Shown one piece after another: positions 1 through 7,674 of a DNA stretch of 64,000 bases (positions are counted from its first letter, which is position 1; each line of letters starts with the position of its first letter). This DNA is from Candidatus Krumholzibacteriia bacterium (lineage in GTDB: Bacteria; Krumholzibacteriota; Krumholzibacteriia; LZORAL124-64-63), in contig JADGDU010000013.1 in assembly GCA_016744705.1 (NCBI GenBank), positions 1 through 64,000 on the forward strand. Direction: 5' to 3'. A model generated the notes under the pieces. That model ran no database searches. It saw nothing but the letters and a program-made list of their open reading frames with translations, and was not told where the DNA came from. Both the position numbers and the translations under genes were made by a program.

Positions 1-2
1 TG

Positions 3-182
3 ATCACTTCCAACACCTACGATGACTGGTTCCTGGACCGGCCTTACCTGTTGCTGCCAGCCCAGGCTTATGTGGCTGAATTTCTGGCGACATTCAAGGA
101 ATTTCCATCTCGCCAGAAGGCCGCCAGTTTCAACCTGGACCAAGTGATGAAGACTCTTGAAAGTGCGGGTGGCAGTCACTGA
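3..182 (+). CDS. C-terminal fragment, probable sulfatase-family hydrolase
   Basis: The window opens inside this gene; about 59 codons and the TGA stop at 180-182 are present. The visible tail contains WFLDRPYLLLPAQ, then FKEFPSRQKAASFNLDQ. From memory this resembles the C-terminal end of arylsulfatase-type proteins, whose last helix carries an EFPPRQKPASF-like segment. No catalytic residue is in the window, so the family call rests on this tail alone. A strong terminator follows at 212-245, so this is the last gene of its transcript. Confidence 0.45.
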   Translation: MTSNTYDDWFLDRPYLLLPAQAYVAEFLATFKEFPSRQKAASFNLDQVMKTLESAGGSH

Positions 183-211
183 TCTTGAGTTGAGGTTTTG
201 ATTTCATTTAG

Positions 212-245
212 CCGGGCGTCCAATATTTTGGGCGCCCGGATTTTC
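212..245 (+). terminator. Rho-independent terminator of the leading partial gene
   Basis: CCGGGCGTCC (212-221) pairs with GGGCGCCCGG (230-239) around an 8-nt loop, with one T-G wobble. ATTTTCTT follows. It lies 30 bp after the stop codon of the partial gene. Confidence 0.8.
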
Positions 246-340
246 TTGCGGAAACATAAAGGCTCAGGCCGCATCCGGTAAAGAGGGTTAAATCGGATTG
301 GTGATGGCCGAGTACTATCATGCGATGTTTGTCGATGCTT

Positions 341-369
341 AGAGAAAAGGCCCCCGAATGGGGGCCTTT
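341..369 (-). terminator. Terminator of glnS
   Basis: AAAGGCCCCC (346-355) and GGGGGCCTTT (360-369) form a 10-bp stem with a 4-nt loop. Read on the minus strand it lies about 25 bp after the glnS stop and is followed by TTCTCT. Confidence 0.75.
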
Positions 370-393
370 GAAGACTCTGAGCCTTGAAAAAGG

Positions 394-2118
394 TTACTTT
401 CCTTTTCCCTTCCCCTTAGCTTCCAGTTTGGCCCAGCTGTCCTTTAACGTGACCGTTCGGTTGATCACCAGAGCACCGGGTTTGGAGTCTTTGGAATCCA
501 GGCAGAAGTAGCCGTGGCGCATGAACTGCCAGCGTGTTTCCGAGGTGACCTCGTTGATGTTCACTTCCAACTTGGCGTTGGGCAGAACTTCGAGGCTATC
601 AGGGTTCAGGTTCTCCAGGAAGTGGCCTTCAGCTTCGGGGAAGGGTTCCCGGAAAAGGTTGTCGTAGAGGCGCACTTCGGCGTTCACCGCATGCTTGGCG
701 CTGACCCAGTGTAGAGTGCCTTTGACCTTACGGCCGTCGGGGCTTTGGCCACCGTAGCTGTCGGGGTCGTAGGTGCAGTGCAGTTCGACAATTTCCCCGG
801 CGTCGTTCTTAATCACTTCATTGCACTTGATAAAGTAGGCGTGCTTGAGCCGCACTTCTGTGCCGGGTTTGAGGCGGAAGAATTTGCGGGGAGCTTCCTC
901 GCGGAAATCCGTTTCTTCAATGTACAGTTCCCGACTGAAAGGCACGGTGCGGGTGCCAGCGCTCTCATCTTCGGGGTTGTTGACACACTCCATGTCTTCA
1001 ACCTTACCCTCTGGATAGTTGGTGATCACAACTTTCAAGGGACGCAGCACACCCATGTAGCGGGTGGCCGTCTGGTTGAGTTCGTTGCGGATAGACCATT
1101 TCAGCAGATCCAGATCCACGGTGCTGTCGCGTTTGGCGACTCCGATGCGGTTGCAGAAACGCCGCACTGATTCGGTGGTGTAACCCAGGCGGCGCAGCCC
1201 GCTGATGGTGGGCATGCGCGGGTCGTCCCAACCTGAGACATGCTTCTCTGTGACCAACTGCAGTAACTTACGCTTGCTCATGACCGTGTAGGTCAGGTTT
1301 AGTCTGGCGAATTCGATTTGCCGGGGCTTGTGCGGCACGGGCAGATTGTCGATGAACCATTCGTAGAGGGGACGGTTCACTTCGAATTCCAATGTGCAGA
1401 TGGAGTGGGTGATGCCTTCGATGGCATCGCTCTGGCCATGGGCAAAATCATACATGGGATAAATCTTCCAGGCATCGCCGGTGCGCTGGTGGTGCACTTT
1501 GCGGATTCGGTAAATGAGGGGATCGCGCATCTTCATGTTGTTGTGGGCCATGTCGATTTTTGCCCGCAGAGTATAGGCGCCCTCGTCGAATTTGCCGTGG
1601 CGCATGCCCTCAAGCAATTCCAGGCTTTCTGCGGCGGAGCGGTCCCGGTCCGGGCTGGGCCGGCCGGCTTCATTGACAGTACCCCGGTACTCGCGGATTT
1701 CTGTTTCATTCAGACTGCAGACGTAAGCTTTGCCCCCTTTGATCAGGTGCTGGGCCCATTCGTAGAGCCTCTCGAAGTAATCCGAGGCGTAAAATTCCCG
1801 ATCTTCCCAGTCGGCTCCCAGCCAGCGCATGTCGGTTTTGATGGAGTTTACGTATTCGGTGTCTTCCTTCTCAGGGTTTGTATCATCGAAGCGCAGATTG
1901 AATTTTCCACCAAATTCAGCACCCACACCACTGTTGAGAACGATGCTTTTGGCGTGCCCAATGTGCAAATAGCCGTTGGGCTCAGGAGGAAAGCGGGTAT
2001 GGACCCGTCCTTCATTCAGACCTTCGTTCTGGTCGTCACGCACTTGGGTGCGGATAAAGTCCAGGTTTTCGGTGCTTTCTCCCGATTCGGCATCAACAGT
2101 ATTGTGGTCGTCGTTCAT
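394..2118 (-). CDS. glnS: Glutaminyl-tRNA synthetase
   Basis: Class I aminoacyl-tRNA synthetase charging tRNA-Gln with glutamine and ATP in the cytoplasm. The 574-aa protein has the class I HIGH motif at residues 52-55 inside [16 protein letters not shown], a KMSKS-type loop VMSKR at 279-283, and GlnRS signatures such as [10 protein letters not shown] and [20 protein letters not shown]. It is slightly longer than the E. coli enzyme (554 aa) because of an acidic N-terminal stretch and a KGKGKGK tail. An AGGAAGG ribosome site lies about 9 nt before the ATG. It is monocistronic, with a terminator at 341-369. A direct GlnRS means glutaminylation need not go through GatCAB. Confidence 0.97.
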   Translation of the reverse strand: MNDDHNTVDAESGESTENLDFIRTQVRDDQNEGLNEGRVHTRFPPEPNGYLHIGHAKSIVLNSGVGAEFGGKFNLRFDDTNPEKEDTEYVNSIKTDMRWLGADWEDREFYASDYFERLYEWAQHLIKGGKAYVCSLNETEIREYRGTVNEAGRPSPDRDRSAAESLELLEGMRHGKFDEGAYTLRAKIDMAHNNMKMRDPLIYRIRKVHHQRTGDAWKIYPMYDFAHGQSDAIEGITHSICTLEFEVNRPLYEWFIDNLPVPHKPRQIEFARLNLTYTVMSKRKLLQLVTEKHVSGWDDPRMPTISGLRRLGYTTESVRRFCNRIGVAKRDSTVDLDLLKWSIRNELNQTATRYMGVLRPLKVVITNYPEGKVEDMECVNNPEDESAGTRTVPFSRELYIEETDFREEAPRKFFRLKPGTEVRLKHAYFIKCNEVIKNDAGEIVELHCTYDPDSYGGQSPDGRKVKGTLHWVSAKHAVNAEVRLYDNLFREPFPEAEGHFLENLNPDSLEVLPNAKLEVNINEVTSETRWQFMRHGYFCLDSKDSKPGALVINRTVTLKDSWAKLEAKGKGKGK

Positions 2119-2290
2119 GGAAATTCGGCCTTCCTGGCTGAAACTTGTGAAAATTTGTGATGGGAATAAGCTAATCCGCCAAAGACAGGATGTCTACCGA
2201 TTACCGCAAAAGGAAGCCAATAAACTTGCTTAATAAAGGTATTAGTTGTCAATTGATTAGTTATGGCTCGAAAAAAACACCATTAGGTCC

Positions 2291-2319
2291 TTACATTAGA
2301 GTGTATTCTATGGTATCAT
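2291..2319 (+). promoter_or_regulatory. Candidate sigma-70 promoter for the secreted Omp28-like gene
   Basis: TTACAT (2291-2296), a 17-bp spacer and TATCAT (2314-2319) lie in the AT-rich 326-bp gap between glnS and the downstream gene. A long leader of about 120 nt would result. The rest of the gap holds only GGGGGGAA just before the ATG at 2445. Confidence 0.4.
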
Positions 2320-2444
2320 CAATACCGGGTTTCTGTGTGCTTAAATTTGTAAGAACATCCTGAAATAGGTGATTCAATACAAATTTTACACTTGTCCGTT
2401 CGTCACCCCTTTTTTTGTCTCTCTAATCCCTTTGGGGGGAAATC

Positions 2445-4346
2445 ATGAAATGTTGTTCACACCGCTCTTCTGTCCTGTTGGTTTTGTTGGTCCTTCTTTG
2501 CGTGCCGGCCTTTGCGTTGGCTGGAAGCGGATCCGATGATGTCAATGTTGAGACCAATGTCGACCTGCTTTTTGAAAGCTTTGAAACAGTCATTTTGCCT
2601 GATGGCTGGCATAAAATTCACTTAGGCGCCTCTTACAGTTGGGGCGGAACCTCTTCACGGGCCCAATCCGGTAATCGTAGCATCTATTGCAAAGATGGCG
2701 CTCCCGGTTCTGTCCAGGATGAATACCTGGTAAGTCCTGCCATGGATTTTACCTACAACATTGGCCCCAGTGTGCAATGGTTTGAAGATCAAAATGATTG
2801 GATGACACGTGGCGGCGTTCACTACATCATGGTCAGTACCACCAGCCAGACTAATCCCGATGCCTTTGAAGTGGTGGCCACGATGACCCCTGCCGACCAC
2901 ACCATTCCTGGTTTTGGCAACGATCCTGTGGAAGTGGACCTTTCCGCTTATGCTGGTATGTCCACTGTATACGTAGCTTTCCGCTATACTGGTGACGATG
3001 CCGACGATTGGTACATTGATGACGTGAAGGTTTACGAGTTGGTGGGCGCCGGTGGCGATGTCAGCCCTACTGCCGTGACTCCTGACGCAGTCTCCTACAA
3101 CAATGGCGATTCATTTGTTCCCAGTGCCGCTATTTATAACAACGGCTCTGAAGCTGCCACTTTTGACGTTACCATGCAGATCCTGGAATCCGGCATGGAA
3201 GTTTTCTCAGAAACCCTCAGTGTTGTGGATCTGGGCTCAGACAGCACCACCAACCTGACCTTCTCGGAATTCACTGTTACTGAAGGCCACTTGCTTGAAC
3301 TGCGCTGCACCACTTATCTGGACGGCGATCAGATTCCCGCCAACGACACTCGCTCGTCCTACAATACTGCTTACACCCAGGCACATATTCCTATGGGGCT
3401 GCTGTTCACCAACGCCGGTTGTGGTCCTTGTGTGTCTGCCAACCAAACTCTCGATACCTACATTCCTACCCAAGGTAATGATGTAGCCCTTGCTCGTATC
3501 CACGTGAGCTGGCCTGGAGCCGATGCCATGTATAGCGCCAACTCAGCCCAATCCAATAGCATGGTGGCTGACTACGGTGTTTCTGGTGTGCCTGCCTTCT
3601 TTCTCGACGGTTTGGACGGCGGAACTGCCGGTGGTTTTGTGGCTCGTTACAATGCAGCCAAGCTGCTTAAGTCTCCTCTGAGCATTGAATTGCTGTTTGA
3701 TGATGAAAACGACGAGCTGACAGTCAAGGTGCACGTTGTGGAAATGATGCGCCCCATGCCCAATCTGAAGCTGCGTGCATATGTCACCGAAGATGACGTG
3801 TATTATGCCGGTAGTAATGGGGAAACCCATCACAGCCAGGCCATGCGCCACATCTGGCCTGACACTGACGGCCTCGATGTGCCCACCAGCACCGGAACGC
3901 ACACTTATGTGATCGACGCTCCTCTTAATAGTAGCTGGAGATATGAAGCACTGCGCGCCACGGTATACATTCAGGATATGGACAGCCGTGTCATGTTGCA
4001 GTCCGGTACTGACTTCCTGACCGAAATTGACGATCCTATCGCTTCGGCTGTAGGCGACGATATGGTTTCGGCATACCACTTGAGCGCCAACTATCCTAAC
4101 CCGTTCAACCCCAGCACCACCATCAGTTTCAATCTGCCCAGCGATGAGCAGGCTGAAGTTTCCGTGTACGCTGTGGACGGTTCCAAAGTGGCCACTCTGG
4201 TGAGCGAAGTTATGTCCGCCGGCGATCATTCCGTCGTGTGGATGGGTAAAGACAGCACAGGTGCCTCCGTGGCTTCCGGTGCTTATTTCTACCGCCTGAC
4301 TACGCCTTCCTTCAGTGAGACACGGGTGATGACGCTGGTCAAATAG
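2445..4346 (+). CDS. Secreted Omp28/thioredoxin-like protein with FlgD-like C-terminal sorting domain
   Basis: A 633-aa exported protein. Residues 1-26 are a signal peptide ending in FALA. Residues about 40-200 look like a choice-of-anchor J/MAM-type beta-sandwich (FESFET, DEYLVSPAMDF, DDWYIDDVKV). Residues 205-305 look like a CARDB/Ig-type domain. An Omp28-like thioredoxin fold follows, with CGPC at 326-329 and a GVPAFFLDG segment resembling the cis-Pro loop region. Residues about 545-633 form the FlgD/Por-type sorting domain with NYPNPFNPSTTISFNLP and a final MTLVK. Such C-termini direct FCB proteins to a T9SS-like secretion route. The CGPC suggests a redox role outside the cell; that is inference. 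It is monocistronic, with GGGGGGAA as ribosome site and a terminator at 4368. Confidence 0.85.
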   Translation: MKCCSHRSSVLLVLLVLLCVPAFALAGSGSDDVNVETNVDLLFESFETVILPDGWHKIHLGASYSWGGTSSRAQSGNRSIYCKDGAPGSVQDEYLVSPAMDFTYNIGPSVQWFEDQNDWMTRGGVHYIMVSTTSQTNPDAFEVVATMTPADHTIPGFGNDPVEVDLSAYAGMSTVYVAFRYTGDDADDWYIDDVKVYELVGAGGDVSPTAVTPDAVSYNNGDSFVPSAAIYNNGSEAATFDVTMQILESGMEVFSETLSVVDLGSDSTTNLTFSEFTVTEGHLLELRCTTYLDGDQIPANDTRSSYNTAYTQAHIPMGLLFTNAGCGPCVSANQTLDTYIPTQGNDVALARIHVSWPGADAMYSANSAQSNSMVADYGVSGVPAFFLDGLDGGTAGGFVARYNAAKLLKSPLSIELLFDDENDELTVKVHVVEMMRPMPNLKLRAYVTEDDVYYAGSNGETHHSQAMRHIWPDTDGLDVPTSTGTHTYVIDAPLNSSWRYEALRATVYIQDMDSRVMLQSGTDFLTEIDDPIASAVGDDMVSAYHLSANYPNPFNPSTTISFNLPSDEQAEVSVYAVDGSKVATLVSEVMSAGDHSVVWMGKDSTGASVASGAYFYRLTTPSFSETRVMTLVK

Positions 4347-4367
4347 CGTTTTCTGCCTGGTTTGAAA

Positions 4368-4416
4368 GAGACCCGGTTGTTCGGCCCTTGGGCAGGAACA
4401 GCCGGGTTTTTTGTGT
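4368..4416 (+). terminator. Terminator of the Omp28-like gene (copy 1 of a duplicated terminator)
   Basis: ACCCGGTTGTTC (4371-4382) pairs with GAACAGCCGGGT (4396-4407), and a T6 run follows. An almost identical 48-bp segment reappears at 7542-7590 with no upstream gene to terminate. Confidence 0.85.
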
Positions 4417-4454
4417 TGTGCCTATTGAAAAGTCCATCAGCCAAATTCCAGCAC

Positions 4455-4513
4455 GAAATTCCCTCCCCATACTTATCAAAAAATAACCCCCCTGGGAGTG
4501 AAATTTTACCTCG
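4455..4513 (+). repeat. Dispersed repeat, copy A
   Basis: CCTCCCC, then ACTTATCAAAAAATAACCCC, CCTGGGAGTGAA and ATTTTACC. Copy C at 16139-16198 has the same order of blocks (CCTCCCC, ACTTTTCAAAAAAGTACCCC, TCGGGGGGTGAA, CTTTGACA); about 32 of 40 positions agree in the core. The GC-rich centre is close to palindromic. No coding function is seen. Confidence 0.55.
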
Positions 4514-4687
4514 TAATTTCGATTGAGCACTTATGCACAAACCCATGCATCCATGACCGACCAGCCATAAACCCTCAGCCAACAATTCTCAGAAATTCTT
4601 CAGTTGCGTCCCGGAAATACCGACTGTGCAAACCACCCGACGTCGATCCAATGAAAGAACCACGAACACGTAAAGGGCTTAATTGTC

Positions 4688-5888
4688 CCGCGAAGAATGT
4701 TCGCGGTCCAAACCCTGCAATAAGTGAGGTATGACTTCACTTATTTATCCGACAAAGAGCTGGCAGCCCCCGAACTGCCCAAACAAGAACTGTAAGCACC
4801 ACAAGCGGTTAACCGGCTTGTGGGATTACAAAAAAATATCAACTTACTTTCGAGCAACTGACAACCGTCATGTACAGCGATACAAATGCCTGTCATGTGG
4901 AGTCACCTTTTCAACTCAGACATTCTCCACCACATACTGGCAAAAAAGACCAGAATTGGACGAACAGATCTTTACCCATTCCGCTAATGGCATGGCAAAC
5001 AGTCAGATAGCTCGTGTTTTAGGTTGCAACCCGTCAACTGTGGATAGAAAACTTGATCGAATGGGACGCCACTCTCTGCTTTATCTTCACTCAATGCTGA
5101 TTGCCGGAAAACCACCTGAAGAAATTGTTTATGATGGCCTGGAGACTTTTGAATTCAGTCAGTTCCACCCGTGGCATTTAAATTTAGCAGTCGAAAAATC
5201 CACTGATTACATCTTAAACTTCAATGAAAGTGAGTTGCGGCGTAAGGGCACAATGACGCCTCAGCAAAAGGAAAAGCGACAGCAATTGGAAGATGATTTT
5301 GGCCGACCGGATCCCAAAGCGATTGAGAAATCGACGATTGAGATGTTTGAAAATTTGATTGGAGATCAAACTCATGTGACCGTTTACACAGACCTACACA
5401 CCCAATACAGCGGCCCTCTTCAGAAATACGGCGACCAAGTAACTCACATCAAAACATCGAGTAAGGCCCATCGGGGACATCACAATAACTTATTTGCTAT
5501 CAACAGGCACGATATGATGCTGCGGCACAGTAGTAAAAATCACACCAGAGAAACCATTGCCTTTTCCAAGCGCCGACAAGCTGGCATATACCGTGCTGCG
5601 GTCTGCTCAGTCTATATGAATTTCATGATGGATCGTCGGCAGAGAGGCGTGAAAGGCTATACACCGGCCATGGCTCGAGGTGTGGTGGACCGGAAATTGA
5701 ACTATTCAGATGTTTTTGAATGTCGGCTTTTTGTTTCACATTTGGAATTACCACCAAGGTGGCGACAATACTATTTCAGGGCAACCATCACTCGGGCCCT
5801 TCCGAGAAACAAGGGGCACTCTTTGAAATATGCAGCATGAAATGTCACCCACTGGATCGCGGGTTAGGGAAAGTGGAATGAACATTCT
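4688..5888 (+). mobile_element. Probable insertion sequence carrying an IS1-like transposase
   Basis: The extent is inferred. AGAATGTTC at 4694-4702 is repeated inverted as GAACATTCT at 5880-5888, and weaker similarity continues outward, so these may be the terminal inverted repeats. The left end also forms a hairpin, CCGCGAA (4688-4694) with TTCGCGG (4700-4706), which could shield the transposase from outside transcription. The right end lies about 10-35 bp from where a truncated integrase loses similarity to its family. No target-site duplication was identified. The interior is visibly more AT-rich than the neighbouring genes. Confidence 0.45.
4731..5840 (+). CDS. IS1-like DDE transposase
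   Basis: A 369-aa transposase. The N-terminal zinc ribbon has CPNKNC at 17-22 and CLSCG about 30 residues later. An HTH follows (NSQIARVLGCNPSTVDRKLD). The catalytic part holds candidate acidic residues in YDGLETFEFSQFHPWHLNLA and VYTDLHTQYSGPLQ, and a late NRHDMMLRHSSKNHTRETIA segment. This domain order matches IS1-type and related archaeal/environmental transposases; the exact IS family is not certain. AAGTGAGGT precedes the ATG. The frame is intact, so the element may still be active. Confidence 0.75.
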   Translation: MTSLIYPTKSWQPPNCPNKNCKHHKRLTGLWDYKKISTYFRATDNRHVQRYKCLSCGVTFSTQTFSTTYWQKRPELDEQIFTHSANGMANSQIARVLGCNPSTVDRKLDRMGRHSLLYLHSMLIAGKPPEEIVYDGLETFEFSQFHPWHLNLAVEKSTDYILNFNESELRRKGTMTPQQKEKRQQLEDDFGRPDPKAIEKSTIEMFENLIGDQTHVTVYTDLHTQYSGPLQKYGDQVTHIKTSSKAHRGHHNNLFAINRHDMMLRHSSKNHTRETIAFSKRRQAGIYRAAVCSVYMNFMMDRRQRGVKGYTPAMARGVVDRKLNYSDVFECRLFVSHLELPPRWRQYYFRATITRALPRNKGHSLKYAA

Positions 5889-5899
5889 CTGCAGAACAG

Positions 5900-6118
5900 T
5901 TAAAGAAAAGATTTCCAGTTCTGGTGTAGCGGGCTTTTCCAGCTAGACCAATAGCGGCTTAAAACGACCCAAAAGGCTCGTTCGCGGATCCGGAATCTGG
6001 GCCTTTTGACCTGCTGTTCCAGAACAAGGGTTTGTTGACGCAGGGCAAGGTTTTCGAGCAGCAGGTCGTGCTTAGGACGCAAAAGGGCCCGGAGGTGGTT
6101 AATAATGAGGTTTAGCAT
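5900..6118 (-). pseudogene. Truncated integrase/transposase remnant
   Basis: A 72-aa remnant of an integrase-core transposase. Its start, with RPKHDLLLENLALRQQTLVLEQQVKRP, matches the N-terminal leader common to these proteins just before the rve domain, including the FWVVLSRYW.SWKS segment. After about residue 63 the similarity ends and the frame closes, so the whole DDE domain is missing. The break is next to the right end of the IS at 5888, so the IS insertion or an associated deletion probably removed the rest. Confidence 0.7.
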
Positions 6119-6185
6119 GGTGTTGTTGTCGGTTTAAAGGTTGTCGGGGCTTTTATTATTTTAGGAGGGTAAATTACGTTCCTCC

Positions 6186-7355
6186 TCACCAAATAATCTC
6201 AGTACCCTCCCTCAAATGCTTCAAATACTCCCCGTATGAAAATGTACGGCCTCTGCTACGCCCACTGGTCTCTGTCAAAATCCCAGAATCAACCAAGGAG
6301 TTGATCGCTTTAGCGGCCGTTGGACGAGTGGTGCTACAAATCCGTACTGCGGATTTCACCGTTACAATAGGATTCTGGGGTAGGCTTTCCAATAATCGAG
6401 CTCCCACTACAGTGGCGTTTCCCGAATCTAAATACCGAACCCGATCTCTCGAAAGAGTTTTAAACAAGGCTGCAATCAGTTTAACCGATTCTTCAGATAC
6501 ACGGGCGATACCTTCAAGAAAGTATGCCAGCCATCCTTCCCAGTCGCCATGTGTGCGGATGGCGGCCAGCCTCTTGTAATATTCCTCTCGATGCCGTTTG
6601 AAAAACAGACTGAGATAGAGTAAGGGCTCAGAAAGAAGATTCCATTCTTCCAGGCACAATGTGATAAGTAGTCGCCCTAATCGTCCATTTCCATCAAGAT
6701 ACGGATGGATGGTTTCAAATTGCGCATGCACAAGCCCAGCTCTGATCAATGGGGGGAAGGTATCATTTGAATTCAGGTACTTTTCAAGACCGCCCAATAG
6801 ATGGGATAGACGTTGGGGTGCAGGAGGTACAAAGCTGGCATTTCCAGGACGGGTCCCACCAATCCAGTTTTGGGATCGGCGGATTTGGCCGGGTTGTTTG
6901 TGTTGTCCTCTCGTCCCAGACATGAGCCGTTTATGCGCCCCATTAAACAGGCGGGTTGAAAGGGGAAGTCCTCCTTTATTCCTTAATTGTTTGCGAGCAT
7001 ATTTCAAGGCTTCCAGGTAGTTGCAAATCTCTTCCACATGTTCAGGGGGCGCTCCGGTCTTAGCGTCCGCCTCTGATGCCAGCAAATCATCCAGAGATGC
7101 CTGGGTACCTTCAATTTGAGAGCTGATTACGGCTTCCTTGCGAACGAAGGCGTATACGAACCAATCTAAAGAAGGAACTATCTGTCCTGAAGCTTCAAGC
7201 CGGGTGATATTGGTTTCTGCAGTTTGAAGCAAGGTGGCCAATTTACCGTCGATTTTTATTTTGGGGTTAACAGGGGGTAAATCATGGGGGATGAACGCTT
7301 TGACCTTTTCTCCGGCCACACTGGTTGTTTCGTAAATTCCGGTTTTTCTTTTCAT
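6186..7355 (-). CDS. Fic-domain protein, class II (probable AMPylase)
   Basis: A 389-aa protein-modifying enzyme that would transfer AMP from ATP to a target hydroxyl. The Fic signature HPYLDGNGRLGR is at 217-228. The N-terminal domain (about 40-110) contains the autoinhibitory (S/T)xxxE(G/N) motif as SSQIEG at 78-83, so self-inhibition in cis is predicted (class II). The C-terminal part (about 325-375) looks like a winged helix (ICSTTRPTAAKAINSLVDSGIL). Such Fic proteins are common in accessory regions. AAAGGACC precedes the ATG. No antitoxin-like partner is adjacent. Confidence 0.9.
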   Translation of the reverse strand: MKRKTGIYETTSVAGEKVKAFIPHDLPPVNPKIKIDGKLATLLQTAETNITRLEASGQIVPSLDWFVYAFVRKEAVISSQIEGTQASLDDLLASEADAKTGAPPEHVEEICNYLEALKYARKQLRNKGGLPLSTRLFNGAHKRLMSGTRGQHKQPGQIRRSQNWIGGTRPGNASFVPPAPQRLSHLLGGLEKYLNSNDTFPPLIRAGLVHAQFETIHPYLDGNGRLGRLLITLCLEEWNLLSEPLLYLSLFFKRHREEYYKRLAAIRTHGDWEGWLAYFLEGIARVSEESVKLIAALFKTLSRDRVRYLDSGNATVVGARLLESLPQNPIVTVKSAVRICSTTRPTAAKAINSLVDSGILTETSGRSRGRTFSYGEYLKHLREGTEIIW

Positions 7356-7674
7356 AACTGGTCCTTTGGTTAAGAAAGAATTGTTTCATATTTCATGAGG
7401 TTAGTAAAGGATTCTTTTTTAGTGGAGGATGGTAAGAAAGATTATTCCCGTCCCACTTGGAGAATAAGACTTGAAGAAATCTCCCAAATGTTTGGAGCAC
7501 ATGGCCAGGGGTGCCCCCAATTTGGGGGAAACGTACTCAGTGAGACCCCGTTGTTCGGTCCCTGGGCAGGAACAGCCGGTTTTTTGTGTACTGCACTATG
7601 GGCATTGAATTTGCAGAACCGCCGAAGTAGGATGAAGCAAAAATTGTTACCAACTATGGGTGGAGGTAGGGTCG
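7356..7674. other. Gap with orphan terminator copy and a short G/C hairpin
   Basis: A 319-bp gap between divergent genes. CCCCC at 7514-7518 faces GGGGG at 7524-7528 around AATTT, a short palindrome. The duplicated terminator copy is at 7542-7590. GGAGG before the ATG at 7675 is the only other signal; no promoter is convincing. Confidence 0.5.
7542..7590 (+). repeat. Second copy of the 4368-4416 terminator segment
   Basis: GAGACCCCGTTGTTCGG through CCTGGGCAGGAACAGCCGG and a T6 run. It differs from the first copy by about three substitutions and one deleted base in 49 bp. The stem is less perfect than in copy 1. No plus-strand gene ends upstream of it, so it looks like a relic of a duplication rather than a working terminator. 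Confidence 0.75.

Noticed and set aside
1318..2160. A 280-codon open frame antisense to glnS
   Set aside because: It lies wholly against conserved glnS codons and shows no family pattern.
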